DNA of 20,378 nucleotides, from NCBI GenBank assembly GCA_045644025.1, contig JAZRGE010000019.1, positions 1-20,378 on the forward strand, read 5' to 3'. The notes under the pieces are model-generated. The model was not told the DNA's origin and made no database searches. It was given only the letters and a program-made list of their open reading frames with translations. Position numbers and translations under genes: made by a program. This DNA is from JAZRGE01 sp045644025 (lineage in GTDB: Bacteria > Bacillota > Clostridia > Oscillospirales > Acutalibacteraceae). This document shows positions 1 to 6,819 of this stretch, piece after piece; the stretch's first letter is position 1, and the number at the start of each line of letters is the position of its first letter.

Positions 1-8
1 ATATTTCA

Positions 9-35
9 GCCGCAGCGGATAAAATCCACTGCGGC
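9..35. repeat. Hairpin, copy 1 of a two-copy covarying structure
   Basis: An inverted repeat has arms at 9-19 and 25-35 with a 5-nt loop. On the plus strand the arms carry one C-A mismatch (16/28). Read from the minus strand the same position is a U-G pair, giving an unbroken 11-bp stem. A T-rich stretch follows on the plus side (36-42), so it could end a rightward gene lying left of the window. A second copy with compensatory changes lies at 130-156. The role is uncertain: terminator or a small dispersed structured repeat. Confidence 0.55.
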
Positions 36-129
36 ATTTTTATACATAAAAAACTGCCCGTGTTCGTCTTTTATTATACACGATGAGTCTTACCCGTGAA
101 TAACAAAAAACGCTTCATAGCAAAGATTA

Positions 130-156
130 GCCGCAACAGATTAATTCTATTGCGGC
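130..156. repeat. Hairpin, copy 2 of a two-copy covarying structure
   Basis: The arms are 130-140 and 146-156 with a 5-nt loop. The first six stem pairs match the hairpin at 9-35. Pairs 7 and 9 are A-T here and G-C there, so both arms changed together. Pair 8 is the same C-A on the plus strand (U-G on the minus strand) in both. No clean T-tract follows on either side, which makes a plain terminator less likely than for copy 1. No gene was found in 1-224. Confidence 0.5.
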
Positions 157-176
157 TATAATTATATAATGCAAGG

Positions 177-205
177 CATAAAAAGGCGCCCCGAAGGGCG
201 CCTTT
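177..205 (-). terminator. Intrinsic terminator of the large surface-protein gene
   Basis: A perfect 10-bp GC-rich stem (182-191 with 196-205) lies 20 nt past the stop codon at 225. In the minus-strand RNA it is closed by a C(UUCG)G tetraloop, an especially stable loop. A run of T residues follows on the minus strand. Confidence 0.9.
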
Positions 206-224
206 AATTCATTCGGTATTAAGA

Positions 225-3200
225 TTATTCTGCAACAACCTTAAGGCCTTTTTTGATAGAAACTGTAGCAACGAATGCTGCAGCAATCAGCAGAGCGATA
301 GCAACGGGAGTGTGATCCTCAACACCGGTGATGGGGCCTGTGCCGTCGTTATCAGTCATGAAGTTGCATCTGGAGAACACAAGGGTGTTGTTCCTGGATG
401 TTACTTCGAAGATATAGAGGGAGAGGGAAACGCCTTCTTCCCACTTAGACATCTGCTTTCCGGTGGGCTTAGCGGGAATGTTGTCGCCGCCGCCGTTGAA
501 GCACTCAAAGGGAAGCACAACTGTGCCCTTGAAGCCTGCAGGAATATCGAAACGCTCGCCTGCGCAAACCTTTTCGATGTAGTCGCTGCCATCGGCAGGA
601 ATCAAGTAGTAGATTCCGTTACCGCCGGTGTTTCTGTAGCCGGATTCGCCAACCTTACCAAGAGTACCACGCAAAGAAATCTTAGAAGCAACCTTGGAGG
701 CATCAACTGTGAAGGAGAATGCCTTATCGGTGGAATAAGCTCTGTACTCAGAAGAGAAGCTGATAGCAGTGGTCTTATCGGTGGATTTACCGAACTTAAC
801 CTTCATTCTGCTGCCGGAGAAGGAGATGTTATCAGCAGCAGTAATGGTATCCCAACAACCAACTGTACCAACATTGTTGCCCTTATCGAAGAGAAGCTCT
901 CCGTTGCGGAAGTTGGTGAAGGTGTGGCTATACATATAGGGGAACGGAGCCTGGGGAGGAATGTTCCAGCTGCCATCAGCAGTGGTGTAGCCAATATCAT
1001 CAATGTAAATAGGATTGGTATTGGTGTCGGAGAACTGGAAGCGAATAGTCTCAACAGTCTTGTTTACACGATCAGCAACCTTGAAATCGTAGCCCTCGGA
1101 ATAATCTGCAGAGCCTTCGGGAATTTCAAATGCCTCAAGGGGTACGAAGTAGGTACCGGACTTGCCGCCGAATACTGTCATCCAAGAAGACCACTGGCCG
1201 CTACCGCCGATAGTTTTCTCTTCAAATTCGGATTCGGGCTTGCCATCCTCGAGGAAGTAATAGGTATTGCCATACCAGATCTGGTTGCCCTTAGGTCCGC
1301 TCACGAAGGAAAGACGAAGCATAGTGTTCTCGGTATCCTTTGTGGCATCGATATGGAATGTGATACCGTTGGCATCGGGAACGTACTTATTGTTGTTGTC
1401 GGGGAGCTTAACGTTGGCATAGTTCTGAGTGCCGAGACGGATCATCTCAATGGACTTATCAGTATCACCAACGAGCTTGAAGGAAGGCTCAACGCCTTCG
1501 TTGTTGTGCTGCCAGGTGGAAACAACAGAAGTATCCTTCTGGCCATCGAAGCCCTCGCAGATGTTTGCTATCTTCAAGGGAAGCTCACGGGGAGCTTCGG
1601 GCTCGCCGATAGAAGCAAAGCAAAGGTTATCAATAATAAGGGAACCGCCGGCAACAAAGCCAGGCTCAAACATCTTAAAGATGCTGAGATAGGTGCTGCC
1701 GTAGTTGGGGTTATCCATAACCCACTCGGTCTGCAGCCAATCATCGCTGAAGGAAGTCCACTGAGCGCCGGTGTATGCGTAGTCGTAACCGGAAACAGCA
1801 GCAGTAGTATCGTTGAAGCCCTCTTCGGGGAAGTAGTAGTAACCCTTCTTGCCGGTGAAAATATTGATATAAGCTTCACCGTTGTTTGCAGCGGTGGGGT
1901 TCTTGATGGTTTCAAGAACAGCGCCTTCCTCATCGGAGAGGAAGTAGTAGTTGTAGCCTGCTGCATAGTAGCGGATAGCATCGGAACGGGTAGATGTACC
2001 GATGAGCACCTTCAGGTAATCATCCTCCTCGGTGGAGGGATCATTAGCAAAGCCTGTGGCATCAATATAGATACCAATAGCATTTGCGCCCTTGTGGGGA
2101 ACGCCTTTTCTATATACATAAACAGCGTTCTGGGTATAAGAAGCATTAGCAGAATTATAGGAAACCTTAATAGCACCATCTGTAGCGCCATCTGCAAGCA
2201 CGTAGTTTATATCAAATTCGGGTGTGCCGGACTGAGCATAAGCATCAAGATTGTTGCTTGCACCGGGATCGGATGTTGCATAGCCATCACCCTTAAGCAG
2301 AGTGCTTCCGCTTGCAGGGAAATTGTTAACGATGTTCTGCCTGTTAACAACATACTGAGGAAGAATCTCTTCGGGCTGCTTCTCGCCGATTGTGGCATAG
2401 CAAAGATTATCAGCAACAAAGAACTCGCCTTCCTCGATTCCATCAGCCTTAATCTGATAGAAGGTGAAGTAGGTGTTGCCAAAGTTGTTGTTGTCCATCA
2501 ACCAATCGATTCTTGCATAATCGCAATCGAAAGAATCCCACTGAAGATCGAATCTCTCTTCGTTGGCATTAAGTTCACTGTTCCATTTCCAGTAGGAGTA
2601 TGCAAAATCATAGCCGGATTTCTCAACAGTTGTGTTCTGGAAACCTTCATCAAGGAAGAAGTAGGTACCGGAAACGCCTGCCTTAAGAGCTACATAAGCT
2701 TCGCCGTGGCTGGCAGCGGTGGGAACAGTAAGAGTCTCCAGCTCGGCGCCTTCAGCATCGGCAAGGAAGTAGTAATCAAAGCCGGCTGCATACTGACGAC
2801 CTGCACAGTTGCGGAGCATGAAGCCGATTCTGGTGTAGAAATAATCATCATCAGCGGTAGCGGGATCGTTGGCAATACCGGTGGCATCTACATGGATACC
2901 AACAGCGTTGGCACCAACATGAGGAACAGCCTTAAGATATGCACGAACGTTGTTATCGCCGTTCTTACCGTTGGTGGGATCATAAACCACCTTCATTGCA
3001 CCATTAGATGCACCGCTATCGATAAGATATTCGGTAACAAACTTGCCATCATAGGCAGCATAGGCAGCAAAATCATTATTTGCGCCGGGATCGGATGTGC
3101 CCCAAGTAGGCCAATAAGTGCCTGCATCCGCGGGGAATTTGTTGGCATCTGTCTTCTTGATCACATCGAGCTGAACAGGAGTAGACTCCAAATCCGACTC

Positions 3201-3287
3201 GCCTTCAGCAGCTACCATAAAGCCCAGGGGCATAGCAGCAGCCAGAACAAGCACAGCCAACAAAAGGGACAAAATGCGCTTTTTCAT
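225..3287 (-). CDS. Exported four-repeat beta-rich surface protein with C-terminal membrane anchor
   Basis: This 1020-residue protein has a signal peptide (MKKR, hydrophobic run to about residue 25, small residues near 26-27). Four related modules follow, at roughly residues 38-300, 305-560, 565-785 and 790-985. Each contains a strand of the form GIHVDATG / GIYIDATG / GITFHIDATK / FSFTVDASK, then GTYFFLDEGF / GYYYFPEEGF / GTYFVPLEAF / GTVVLPFECF. The first three end in a DNLCYATIGE-like strand, the fourth in a weak equivalent. Modules 1 and 2 are the most alike. This pattern resembles carbohydrate-binding beta-sandwich (jelly-roll) modules, but no catalytic domain is visible. The C-terminus (from about residue 990) has DHTP, a hydrophobic helix and lysines, like a cell-wall sorting tail but without LPXTG. 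The start is supported by GGAGGT at 3295-3300. It is transcribed alone from the promoter at 3369-3398. I infer attachment or glycan binding at the surface; the precise function is unknown. Confidence 0.85.
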   Translation of the reverse strand: MKKRILSLLLAVLVLAAAMPLGFMVAAEGESDLESTPVQLDVIKKTDANKFPADAGTYWPTWGTSDPGANNDFAAYAAYDGKFVTEYLIDSGASNGAMKVVYDPTNGKNGDNNVRAYLKAVPHVGANAVGIHVDATGIANDPATADDDYFYTRIGFMLRNCAGRQYAAGFDYYFLADAEGAELETLTVPTAASHGEAYVALKAGVSGTYFFLDEGFQNTTVEKSGYDFAYSYWKWNSELNANEERFDLQWDSFDCDYARIDWLMDNNNFGNTYFTFYQIKADGIEEGEFFVADNLCYATIGEKQPEEILPQYVVNRQNIVNNFPASGSTLLKGDGYATSDPGASNNLDAYAQSGTPEFDINYVLADGATDGAIKVSYNSANASYTQNAVYVYRKGVPHKGANAIGIYIDATGFANDPSTEEDDYLKVLIGTSTRSDAIRYYAAGYNYYFLSDEEGAVLETIKNPTAANNGEAYINIFTGKKGYYYFPEEGFNDTTAAVSGYDYAYTGAQWTSFSDDWLQTEWVMDNPNYGSTYLSIFKMFEPGFVAGGSLIIDNLCFASIGEPEAPRELPLKIANICEGFDGQKDTSVVSTWQHNNEGVEPSFKLVGDTDKSIEMIRLGTQNYANVKLPDNNNKYVPDANGITFHIDATKDTENTMLRLSFVSGPKGNQIWYGNTYYFLEDGKPESEFEEKTIGGSGQWSSWMTVFGGKSGTYFVPLEAFEIPEGSADYSEGYDFKVADRVNKTVETIRFQFSDTNTNPIYIDDIGYTTADGSWNIPPQAPFPYMYSHTFTNFRNGELLFDKGNNVGTVGCWDTITAADNISFSGSRMKVKFGKSTDKTTAISFSSEYRAYSTDKAFSFTVDASKVASKISLRGTLGKVGESGYRNTGGNGIYYLIPADGSDYIEKVCAGERFDIPAGFKGTVVLPFECFNGGGDNIPAKPTGKQMSKWEEGVSLSLYIFEVTSRNNTLVFSRCNFMTDNDGTGPITGVEDHTPVAIALLIAAAFVATVSIKKGLKVVAE

Positions 3288-3312
3288 AGGATTTACCTCC
3301 GTAGAATAGATT

Positions 3313-3353
3313 CTCGGAACAATTACCGAGTGTAAATTGCATATAAATGCAAT
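3313..3353 (-). promoter_or_regulatory. Two hairpins in the 5' leader of the surface-protein gene
   Basis: Between the predicted transcription start (about 3361) and the ribosome binding site lie two inverted repeats. One is ATTGCAT / ATGCAAT (3336-3342, 3347-3353, 4-nt loop). The other is CTCGG / CCGAG (3313-3317, 3326-3330, 8-nt loop). Neither has a T-tract, so they are not terminators. They may stabilise the mRNA, or the first may be a protein-binding operator. Confidence 0.35.
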
Positions 3354-3368
3354 ATTTTTACATAATAG

Positions 3369-3398
3369 ATTTTAATATAAAAGTATATGCTTTGTCAA
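3369..3398 (-). promoter_or_regulatory. Promoter of the surface-protein gene
   Basis: On the minus strand TTGACA (3398-3393) is followed after 18 nt by TAAAAT (3374-3369). The -35 box is a perfect match. The site lies in AT-rich DNA about 80 nt upstream of the start codon. A further imperfect dyad (TGCAC / GTGCA, 3458-3462 and 3470-3474) lies about 60 nt upstream of the -35 box. Otherwise 3399-3513 is plain AT-rich spacer. Confidence 0.75.
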
Positions 3399-3513
3399 TG
3401 ATAATTTTAATAATTTATGAACTAATTTTATGATTATTTTACATTATTTAGTCATATTGCACAAACATGGTGCATTATTTTTGTGTCAATCGTTTTTTAC
3501 TGCTTTCTAAAGC

Positions 3514-3551
3514 AAAAAAAGAGCCGCTTTGAATAATCAAAACGACTCTTT
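3514..3551 (-). terminator. Terminator after the zinc-ribbon gene
   Basis: On the minus strand a 15-bp stem (3537-3551 with 3518-3532, two U-G pairs, 4-nt loop) runs into a 7-T tract at 3520-3514. It lies 16 nt past the stop codon of the gene at 3567. Confidence 0.9.
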
Positions 3552-3566
3552 CGGAAGAACAATTAA

Positions 3567-3845
3567 TTATGCCTCTTCCTTCATTTTTGCGAAGCACTCG
3601 CTGCAATATACAGGCCTATCATCGCGGGGAAGGAAGGGGATCCTTGCGGTACCGCCGCACTTAGCACAAGTGGCTTCGTGCATTTCCCTGTTTGCTCTGC
3701 TTGCGTTCTTGCGTGCATCACGGCAGTTCTTGCAGCGCTGGGGCTCATTTACGAAACCCTTGGACTCATAGAACTCCTGCTCGCCTGCGGTGAAAACGAA
3801 TTCTGCGCCACAGTCTTTGCACACTAAGGTCTTGTCTTCAAACAT
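3567..3845 (-). CDS. Small double zinc-ribbon protein
   Basis: This 92-residue cytoplasmic protein has two zinc-binding units. The first has CKDC near residue 9 and CKNC near residue 37, around AEFVFTAGEQEFYESKGF. The second has CAKC near residue 60 and CSEC near residue 81, around the segment RIPFLPRDDRPVY. Each unit offers four cysteines for one zinc. Proteins with this layout are common in Clostridia and usually carry the label 'zinc-ribbon domain protein'; their job is not established, and nucleic-acid or protein binding is a guess. The start ATG at 3845 is preceded by AGAGAGGT with about 8 nt spacing. The gene lies downstream of sigH and the tRNA-like element on the same strand with no promoter visible between, so it is probably cotranscribed with sigH. 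Confidence 0.85.
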   Translation of the reverse strand: MFEDKTLVCKDCGAEFVFTAGEQEFYESKGFVNEPQRCKNCRDARKNASRANREMHEATCAKCGGTARIPFLPRDDRPVYCSECFAKMKEEA

Positions 3846-3873
3846 CTCTTGCTACCTCTCTTGATTTTTTGTT

Positions 3874-3940
3874 TGCCCCGGACGGAATCGCACCGACATC
3901 TTGGAAACCCAACGCTCTGCGTATTTAAGCTACAGGGACA
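3874..3940 (-). ncRNA. tRNA-like cloverleaf with shortened anticodon arm (degenerate tRNA or tRNA-like RNA)
   Basis: Read from the minus strand, 3940 to 3874 folds like a tRNA. The acceptor stem has seven pairs (3940/3874 inward, one U-G) if T3938 is bulged. TA follows at positions 8-9. The D stem has four pairs (GCTT / GAGC). The T arm has four of five pairs with loop TGCGATT, one base from the usual TTCGATT. Only 16 nt separate the D and T arms instead of about 22. They form a 4-bp stem TTGG / CCAA with a GTTT loop, so no seven-base anticodon loop is possible. The D loop lacks the usual GG and no CCA is encoded. It lies 26 nt past the sigH stop and 29 nt before the zinc-ribbon start. It is either a tRNA relic (the TTTCCAA string recalls tRNA-Gly UCC) or a functional tRNA-like RNA, perhaps an RNase P processing site. 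Confidence 0.45.
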
Positions 3941-3965
3941 TATATGGCAACGGCATGGCCGATTG

Positions 3966-4544
3966 CTATTTTTTTAATTTGCGACGGATTCGCTGCAACG
4001 CATTATCTACCGATTTTTCGGGAATGCCAAGCATTTGCGAGATCTCGCCATAATTGCATCCCGAAATAAAGGCATTAAGCACCTTGATTTCTAAAGTGGA
4101 AAGCTCACTATCAGCCTTGCGGCGAAAACGATTAAACTCTTCCTTAGCAATAAGGCTTTCTTCGGGATCCACGGCACAAAGCTTTGCTTCGGCCAGATGG
4201 GGAGCATCCTCCAGATTGGAGATCTTGGCGGCAGGTATTCTCCTTTGCCGCGAAGAAGCTCTAAGCACGGCCACCATCATCCTATCCACACACAAACGTG
4301 CAAAAGCAGAAAACGGTGTGCCGCAGGATGAATTGAAGGAACCGATGGCACCATAAAGGCCTATCATACCCTCTTGAAACATATCATCGTATTCAAAAGC
4401 TGATGATGTGAAAACCGATGCCCTGGACTTTACCAAAGGAATATATCTTGTGAGAAGCTCTGTGGTGGCAGATTCATCTCCCCCAAGGGCAAGCGAAACC
4501 AGCTCGCAATCCTCTTTGCCACGATAAATTCCATTATTTTCCAT
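3966..4544 (-). CDS. sigH: RNA polymerase sigma factor, SigH (Spo0H) family
   Basis: This 192-residue sigma-70-family factor has region 2 near residues 30-95, with the core-binding stretch DDMFQEGMIGLYGAI and the DNA-melting stretch FSAFARLCVDRMM. The SSRQRRIP linker follows. Region 4 lies near residues 145-192, with LEIKVLNAFISGCNYGEISQMLGIPEKSVDNALQR-type helix-turn-helix features. The segment SVDNALQRIRRKL closely matches the Bacillus SigH C-terminus. Length (SigH is about 218 residues in B. subtilis) and motifs favour SigH over ECF factors. In Bacillus SigH drives transition-phase and early sporulation genes; whether this organism sporulates cannot be told from the window. The ribosome binding site is weak (GGGG about 8 nt before ATG 4544). 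The promoter is at 4580-4608. The usual rpmG-secE-nusG neighbours are absent. Confidence 0.82.
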   Translation of the reverse strand: MENNGIYRGKEDCELVSLALGGDESATTELLTRYIPLVKSRASVFTSSAFEYDDMFQEGMIGLYGAIGSFNSSCGTPFSAFARLCVDRMMVAVLRASSRQRRIPAAKISNLEDAPHLAEAKLCAVDPEESLIAKEEFNRFRRKADSELSTLEIKVLNAFISGCNYGEISQMLGIPEKSVDNALQRIRRKLKK

Positions 4545-4579
4545 TTGTTGGCCCCAATAATTATAATAATGCTTTTGTT

Positions 4580-4608
4580 AGTTTACACTATATTTTTCAA
4601 CTTGTCAA
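4580..4608 (-). promoter_or_regulatory. Promoter of sigH
   Basis: On the minus strand TTGACA (4608-4603) is separated by 17 nt from TAAACT (4585-4580), about 36 nt upstream of the sigH start. The perfect -35 box suggests basal transcription by the housekeeping sigma factor. It lies back-to-back with the promoter at 4666-4694. Confidence 0.7.
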
Positions 4609-4665
4609 TAACATTTATTACATTTTTCACAAAATCTCCAAGATTGTTCTTATCAATACTTTAAG

Positions 4666-4694
4666 TTGACACTTTAACAAAAAAGGGGTATTAT
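4666..4694 (+). promoter_or_regulatory. Promoter of the phosphoglucomutase gene
   Basis: TTGACA (4666-4671), a 17-nt spacer and TATTAT (4689-4694) form a near-consensus housekeeping promoter. It is about 27 nt upstream of the start codon, so the leader is very short. TAAGGAGGTC at 4707-4716 is the ribosome binding site. Confidence 0.85.
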
Positions 4695-4720
4695 ATAAAC
4701 AAACATTAAGGAGGTCAATT

Positions 4721-6430
4721 ATGAACACTCAGCAACTTTATGAGCTTTGGCTTAAATCGGCTGTTGCCGATAAGGACCTTATCCCTGAGCTGGAAGCAGC
4801 CAAGGGAAACGACGATGATATTTATGATAGATTCTACAAAGAACTTGAATTCGGCACCGGCGGTCTTCGCGGTGTAATTGGTGCAGGCACCAATCGAATG
4901 AACGTATATACCGTTGGCAAAGCTACTCAGGGCTTCGCAAACTATATTAATAAGAAGTATACAGACGCAACCGTTGCCATCGGCTACGACAGCCGCATTA
5001 AATCCGATGTGTTTGCCCGCACCGCTGCAGGCATCTTTGCTGCCAACGGAATTAAAGTCTATATCTTCCCCGAACTTATGCCCACACCCGTACTTTCTTT
5101 TGCCGTGCGTTATCTTAAAGCACAAGCAGGTGTTGTTGTAACAGCTAGCCACAACCCCGCCGTGTACAACGGCTATAAGGCCTACGGCAGCGACGGTGCT
5201 CAGCTCAATCTGGACGACAGTGTAGCCGTGCTTGATGAAATCGGCAAGGTTGATATGTTCGGCGGAATTAAATCAATTGATTTTGAAGAGGGCATCAAAT
5301 CCGGCAAAATCGAATATATTGGCGACGAACTCGTGGATGCATATATGGCAGCCATCAAAGCTTGCTCTATCGCAAAAATTGCAGATGATAGCTTTTCTGT
5401 TATCTACACTCCCCTTCACGGTGCCGGCAATAAGCCCGTGCGCCGCATTCTTAAGGAAACAGGCATTAAGAACGTAACCGTTGTTCCCGAACAAGAACTG
5501 CCCAACGGCAACTTCCCCACTGCCCCCTATCCCAACCCTGAAATCCGCCAGGCATTCGAGTGTGCCCTTAAAATAGCCGAGACCAACAAGGCAGATATTC
5601 TCCTTGCCACCGATCCCGATAGCGATCGCGTTGGTATTGCCGTGCTTACCAACGGTGAATATGAGTTACTCACAGGCAATCAGGTGGGTGTTCTGCTTTT
5701 CCATTACATTTTGGATCAGAAAAAGAAGAACGGTACCCTTCCTGCCGATCCCGTTGCCGTGAAGACTATCGTTTCCACCGATATGTGTTTCCGCATTGCC
5801 GAGGATTACGGCTGCGAACTGAGAGAAGTTCTCACCGGATTTAAGTTTATTGGCGAGCAGATCTCCGGTCTGGCAGATATCGGCCGCACCGATCGCTTTA
5901 TTATCGGCTACGAAGAAAGCTACGGCTATCTTGTGGGTGATTATGCACGTGATAAAGATGCTGTTGTGGCTTCTATGCTTATCTGCGAGATGGGCGCTTT
6001 CTACAAAGCTCAGAGCAAGACCCTTGTGGATGTGCTCAACGAACTTTACGATAAGTATGGCTACTATTACAATTCCCAGGTAAGTTTCACCTGCCCCGGT
6101 GCCGATGGTATGAAGCAGATGGAAGCTATCATGGAGATGCTTCGCAGCACTCCGCCCAAAGCCATTGCAGGGCTTAACGTTAACGCCGTTTATGATTACA
6201 AACTCTCCATTGCTAAAGAAATCTCTTCGGGCAAGACCGAGAAGATCGATCTCCCCTCTTCCAACGTTATTTCCTTCCATCTGGATGGCGGTGCATCGGT
6301 AATCGTTCGCCCCTCGGGCACCGAGCCCAAGATAAAGATCTATCTTGCATCGGTTGGCAGCAGCATGGTCGATTCGGAAAGCCGAGCCATAGCACTCAAA
6401 GACGATATCAGCAAGATCATGGGCTTTTGA
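4721..6430 (+). CDS. pgcA: Phosphoglucomutase / phosphomannomutase (alpha-D-phosphohexomutase)
   Basis: This 569-residue cytoplasmic enzyme interconverts glucose 1-phosphate and 6-phosphate (or the mannose forms), linking glycolysis with glycogen, nucleotide-sugar and envelope polymer synthesis. All four family signatures are present: GTGGLRG near residues 45-51; the catalytic serine loop TASHNP (Ser143, phosphorylated in the cycle); the magnesium loop DPDSDR (Asp298, 300, 302); the sugar-specificity loop GYEESYGY near residue 393; and the phosphate-binding RPSGTEPKIKIY near the C-terminus. Length fits the Bacillus PgcA type (about 580 residues) rather than the shorter GlmM type. The start is fixed by TAAGGAGGTC six bases upstream of the ATG. 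It is a single-gene unit with its own promoter and a strong terminator. Specificity for glucose versus mannose cannot be decided by eye. Confidence 0.93.
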   Translation: MNTQQLYELWLKSAVADKDLIPELEAAKGNDDDIYDRFYKELEFGTGGLRGVIGAGTNRMNVYTVGKATQGFANYINKKYTDATVAIGYDSRIKSDVFARTAAGIFAANGIKVYIFPELMPTPVLSFAVRYLKAQAGVVVTASHNPAVYNGYKAYGSDGAQLNLDDSVAVLDEIGKVDMFGGIKSIDFEEGIKSGKIEYIGDELVDAYMAAIKACSIAKIADDSFSVIYTPLHGAGNKPVRRILKETGIKNVTVVPEQELPNGNFPTAPYPNPEIRQAFECALKIAETNKADILLATDPDSDRVGIAVLTNGEYELLTGNQVGVLLFHYILDQKKKNGTLPADPVAVKTIVSTDMCFRIAEDYGCELREVLTGFKFIGEQISGLADIGRTDRFIIGYEESYGYLVGDYARDKDAVVASMLICEMGAFYKAQSKTLVDVLNELYDKYGYYYNSQVSFTCPGADGMKQMEAIMEMLRSTPPKAIAGLNVNAVYDYKLSIAKEISSGKTEKIDLPSSNVISFHLDGGASVIVRPSGTEPKIKIYLASVGSSMVDSESRAIALKDDISKIMGF

Positions 6431-6444
6431 AAATAGGTAAAAGA

Positions 6445-6475
6445 AAAAGGCAGGTCGCCAAGCGACCTGCCTTTT
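6445..6475. terminator. Bidirectional terminator between pgcA and secG
   Basis: A perfect 14-bp stem (6445-6458 with 6462-6475) with a 3-nt loop has A residues on one flank and T residues on the other. It can end both the rightward mutase gene (stop at 6430) and the leftward secG (stop at 6488). Confidence 0.9.
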
Positions 6476-6487
6476 ATTTTGATTGGA

Positions 6488-6736
6488 TTAGAACTTAAGA
6501 GCAATAAAGTTTGCAGCAATAACAAGCACAAAGAAAACGATTGCGATAACCTTAGTCCATTTAGCAAGGAAAGCTTCAAAGGTGCGAGCCTTGTTCTTGG
6601 AAAGGAAAGTCTCTGCGCCGCCGGAAATAGCACCGGAAATACCTGCCCTTCTGCCCTCCTGGAGAAGAACAACACCGATGATAACAATGGAAACCAGCAT
6701 AACTGCTACGCCGATAACAACATCCCAAACATTCAT
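6488..6736 (-). CDS. secG: Preprotein translocase subunit SecG
   Basis: This 82-residue membrane protein has two helices, at about residues 5-26 and 60-80. Between them is the conserved SecG loop: VLLQEGRRAGISGAISGGAE followed by FLSKNKARTFEAFLAKWTK. SecG is the accessory subunit of the SecYEG channel that moves unfolded proteins across the cytoplasmic membrane. Length and topology are typical. GGAGG (6748-6752) precedes the ATG by 11 nt, slightly long. The gene has its own promoter (6776-6804) and is followed by a shared terminator, so it stands alone; the rnr and smpB genes that often follow secG are absent here. Confidence 0.92.
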   Translation of the reverse strand: MNVWDVVIGVAVMLVSIVIIGVVLLQEGRRAGISGAISGGAETFLSKNKARTFEAFLAKWTKVIAIVFFVLVIAANFIALKF

Positions 6737-6775
6737 AATATAATAAACCTCCGTTAAATAATCACGCGTAAAAAG

Positions 6776-6804
6776 ATAATATCACACCAAGACACACATT
6801 GCAA
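6776..6804 (-). promoter_or_regulatory. Promoter of secG
   Basis: On the minus strand TTGCAA (6804-6799), a 17-nt spacer and TATTAT (6781-6776) lie about 40 nt upstream of secG. No hairpin terminator is visible between the upstream ABC gene (stop at 6820) and this site, so some readthrough into secG is possible. Confidence 0.65.
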
Positions 6805-6819
6805 GCCTTTTTTTCAAAA

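Noticed and set aside
32..53. Short minus-strand open frame reading through hairpin copy 1 (MYKNAAVDFIRCG)
   Set aside because: It is only 13 codons, with no convincing ribosome binding site and with a structured repeat as its coding sequence.
61..110. CGATGAGTC followed by GTGAATAAC, recalling a hammerhead ribozyme core
   Set aside because: The core needs CUGAUGA and GAAA. One base is missing from the first and the second is not present, and the stems do not form.
312..3335. A 1007-codon open frame on the plus strand, opposite the surface-protein gene
   Set aside because: It is antisense to a gene with a signal peptide, internal repeats, ribosome binding site, promoter and terminator. The translation has no domain logic and no ribosome binding site at its start. 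Codon bias of the true gene explains the absence of stops.
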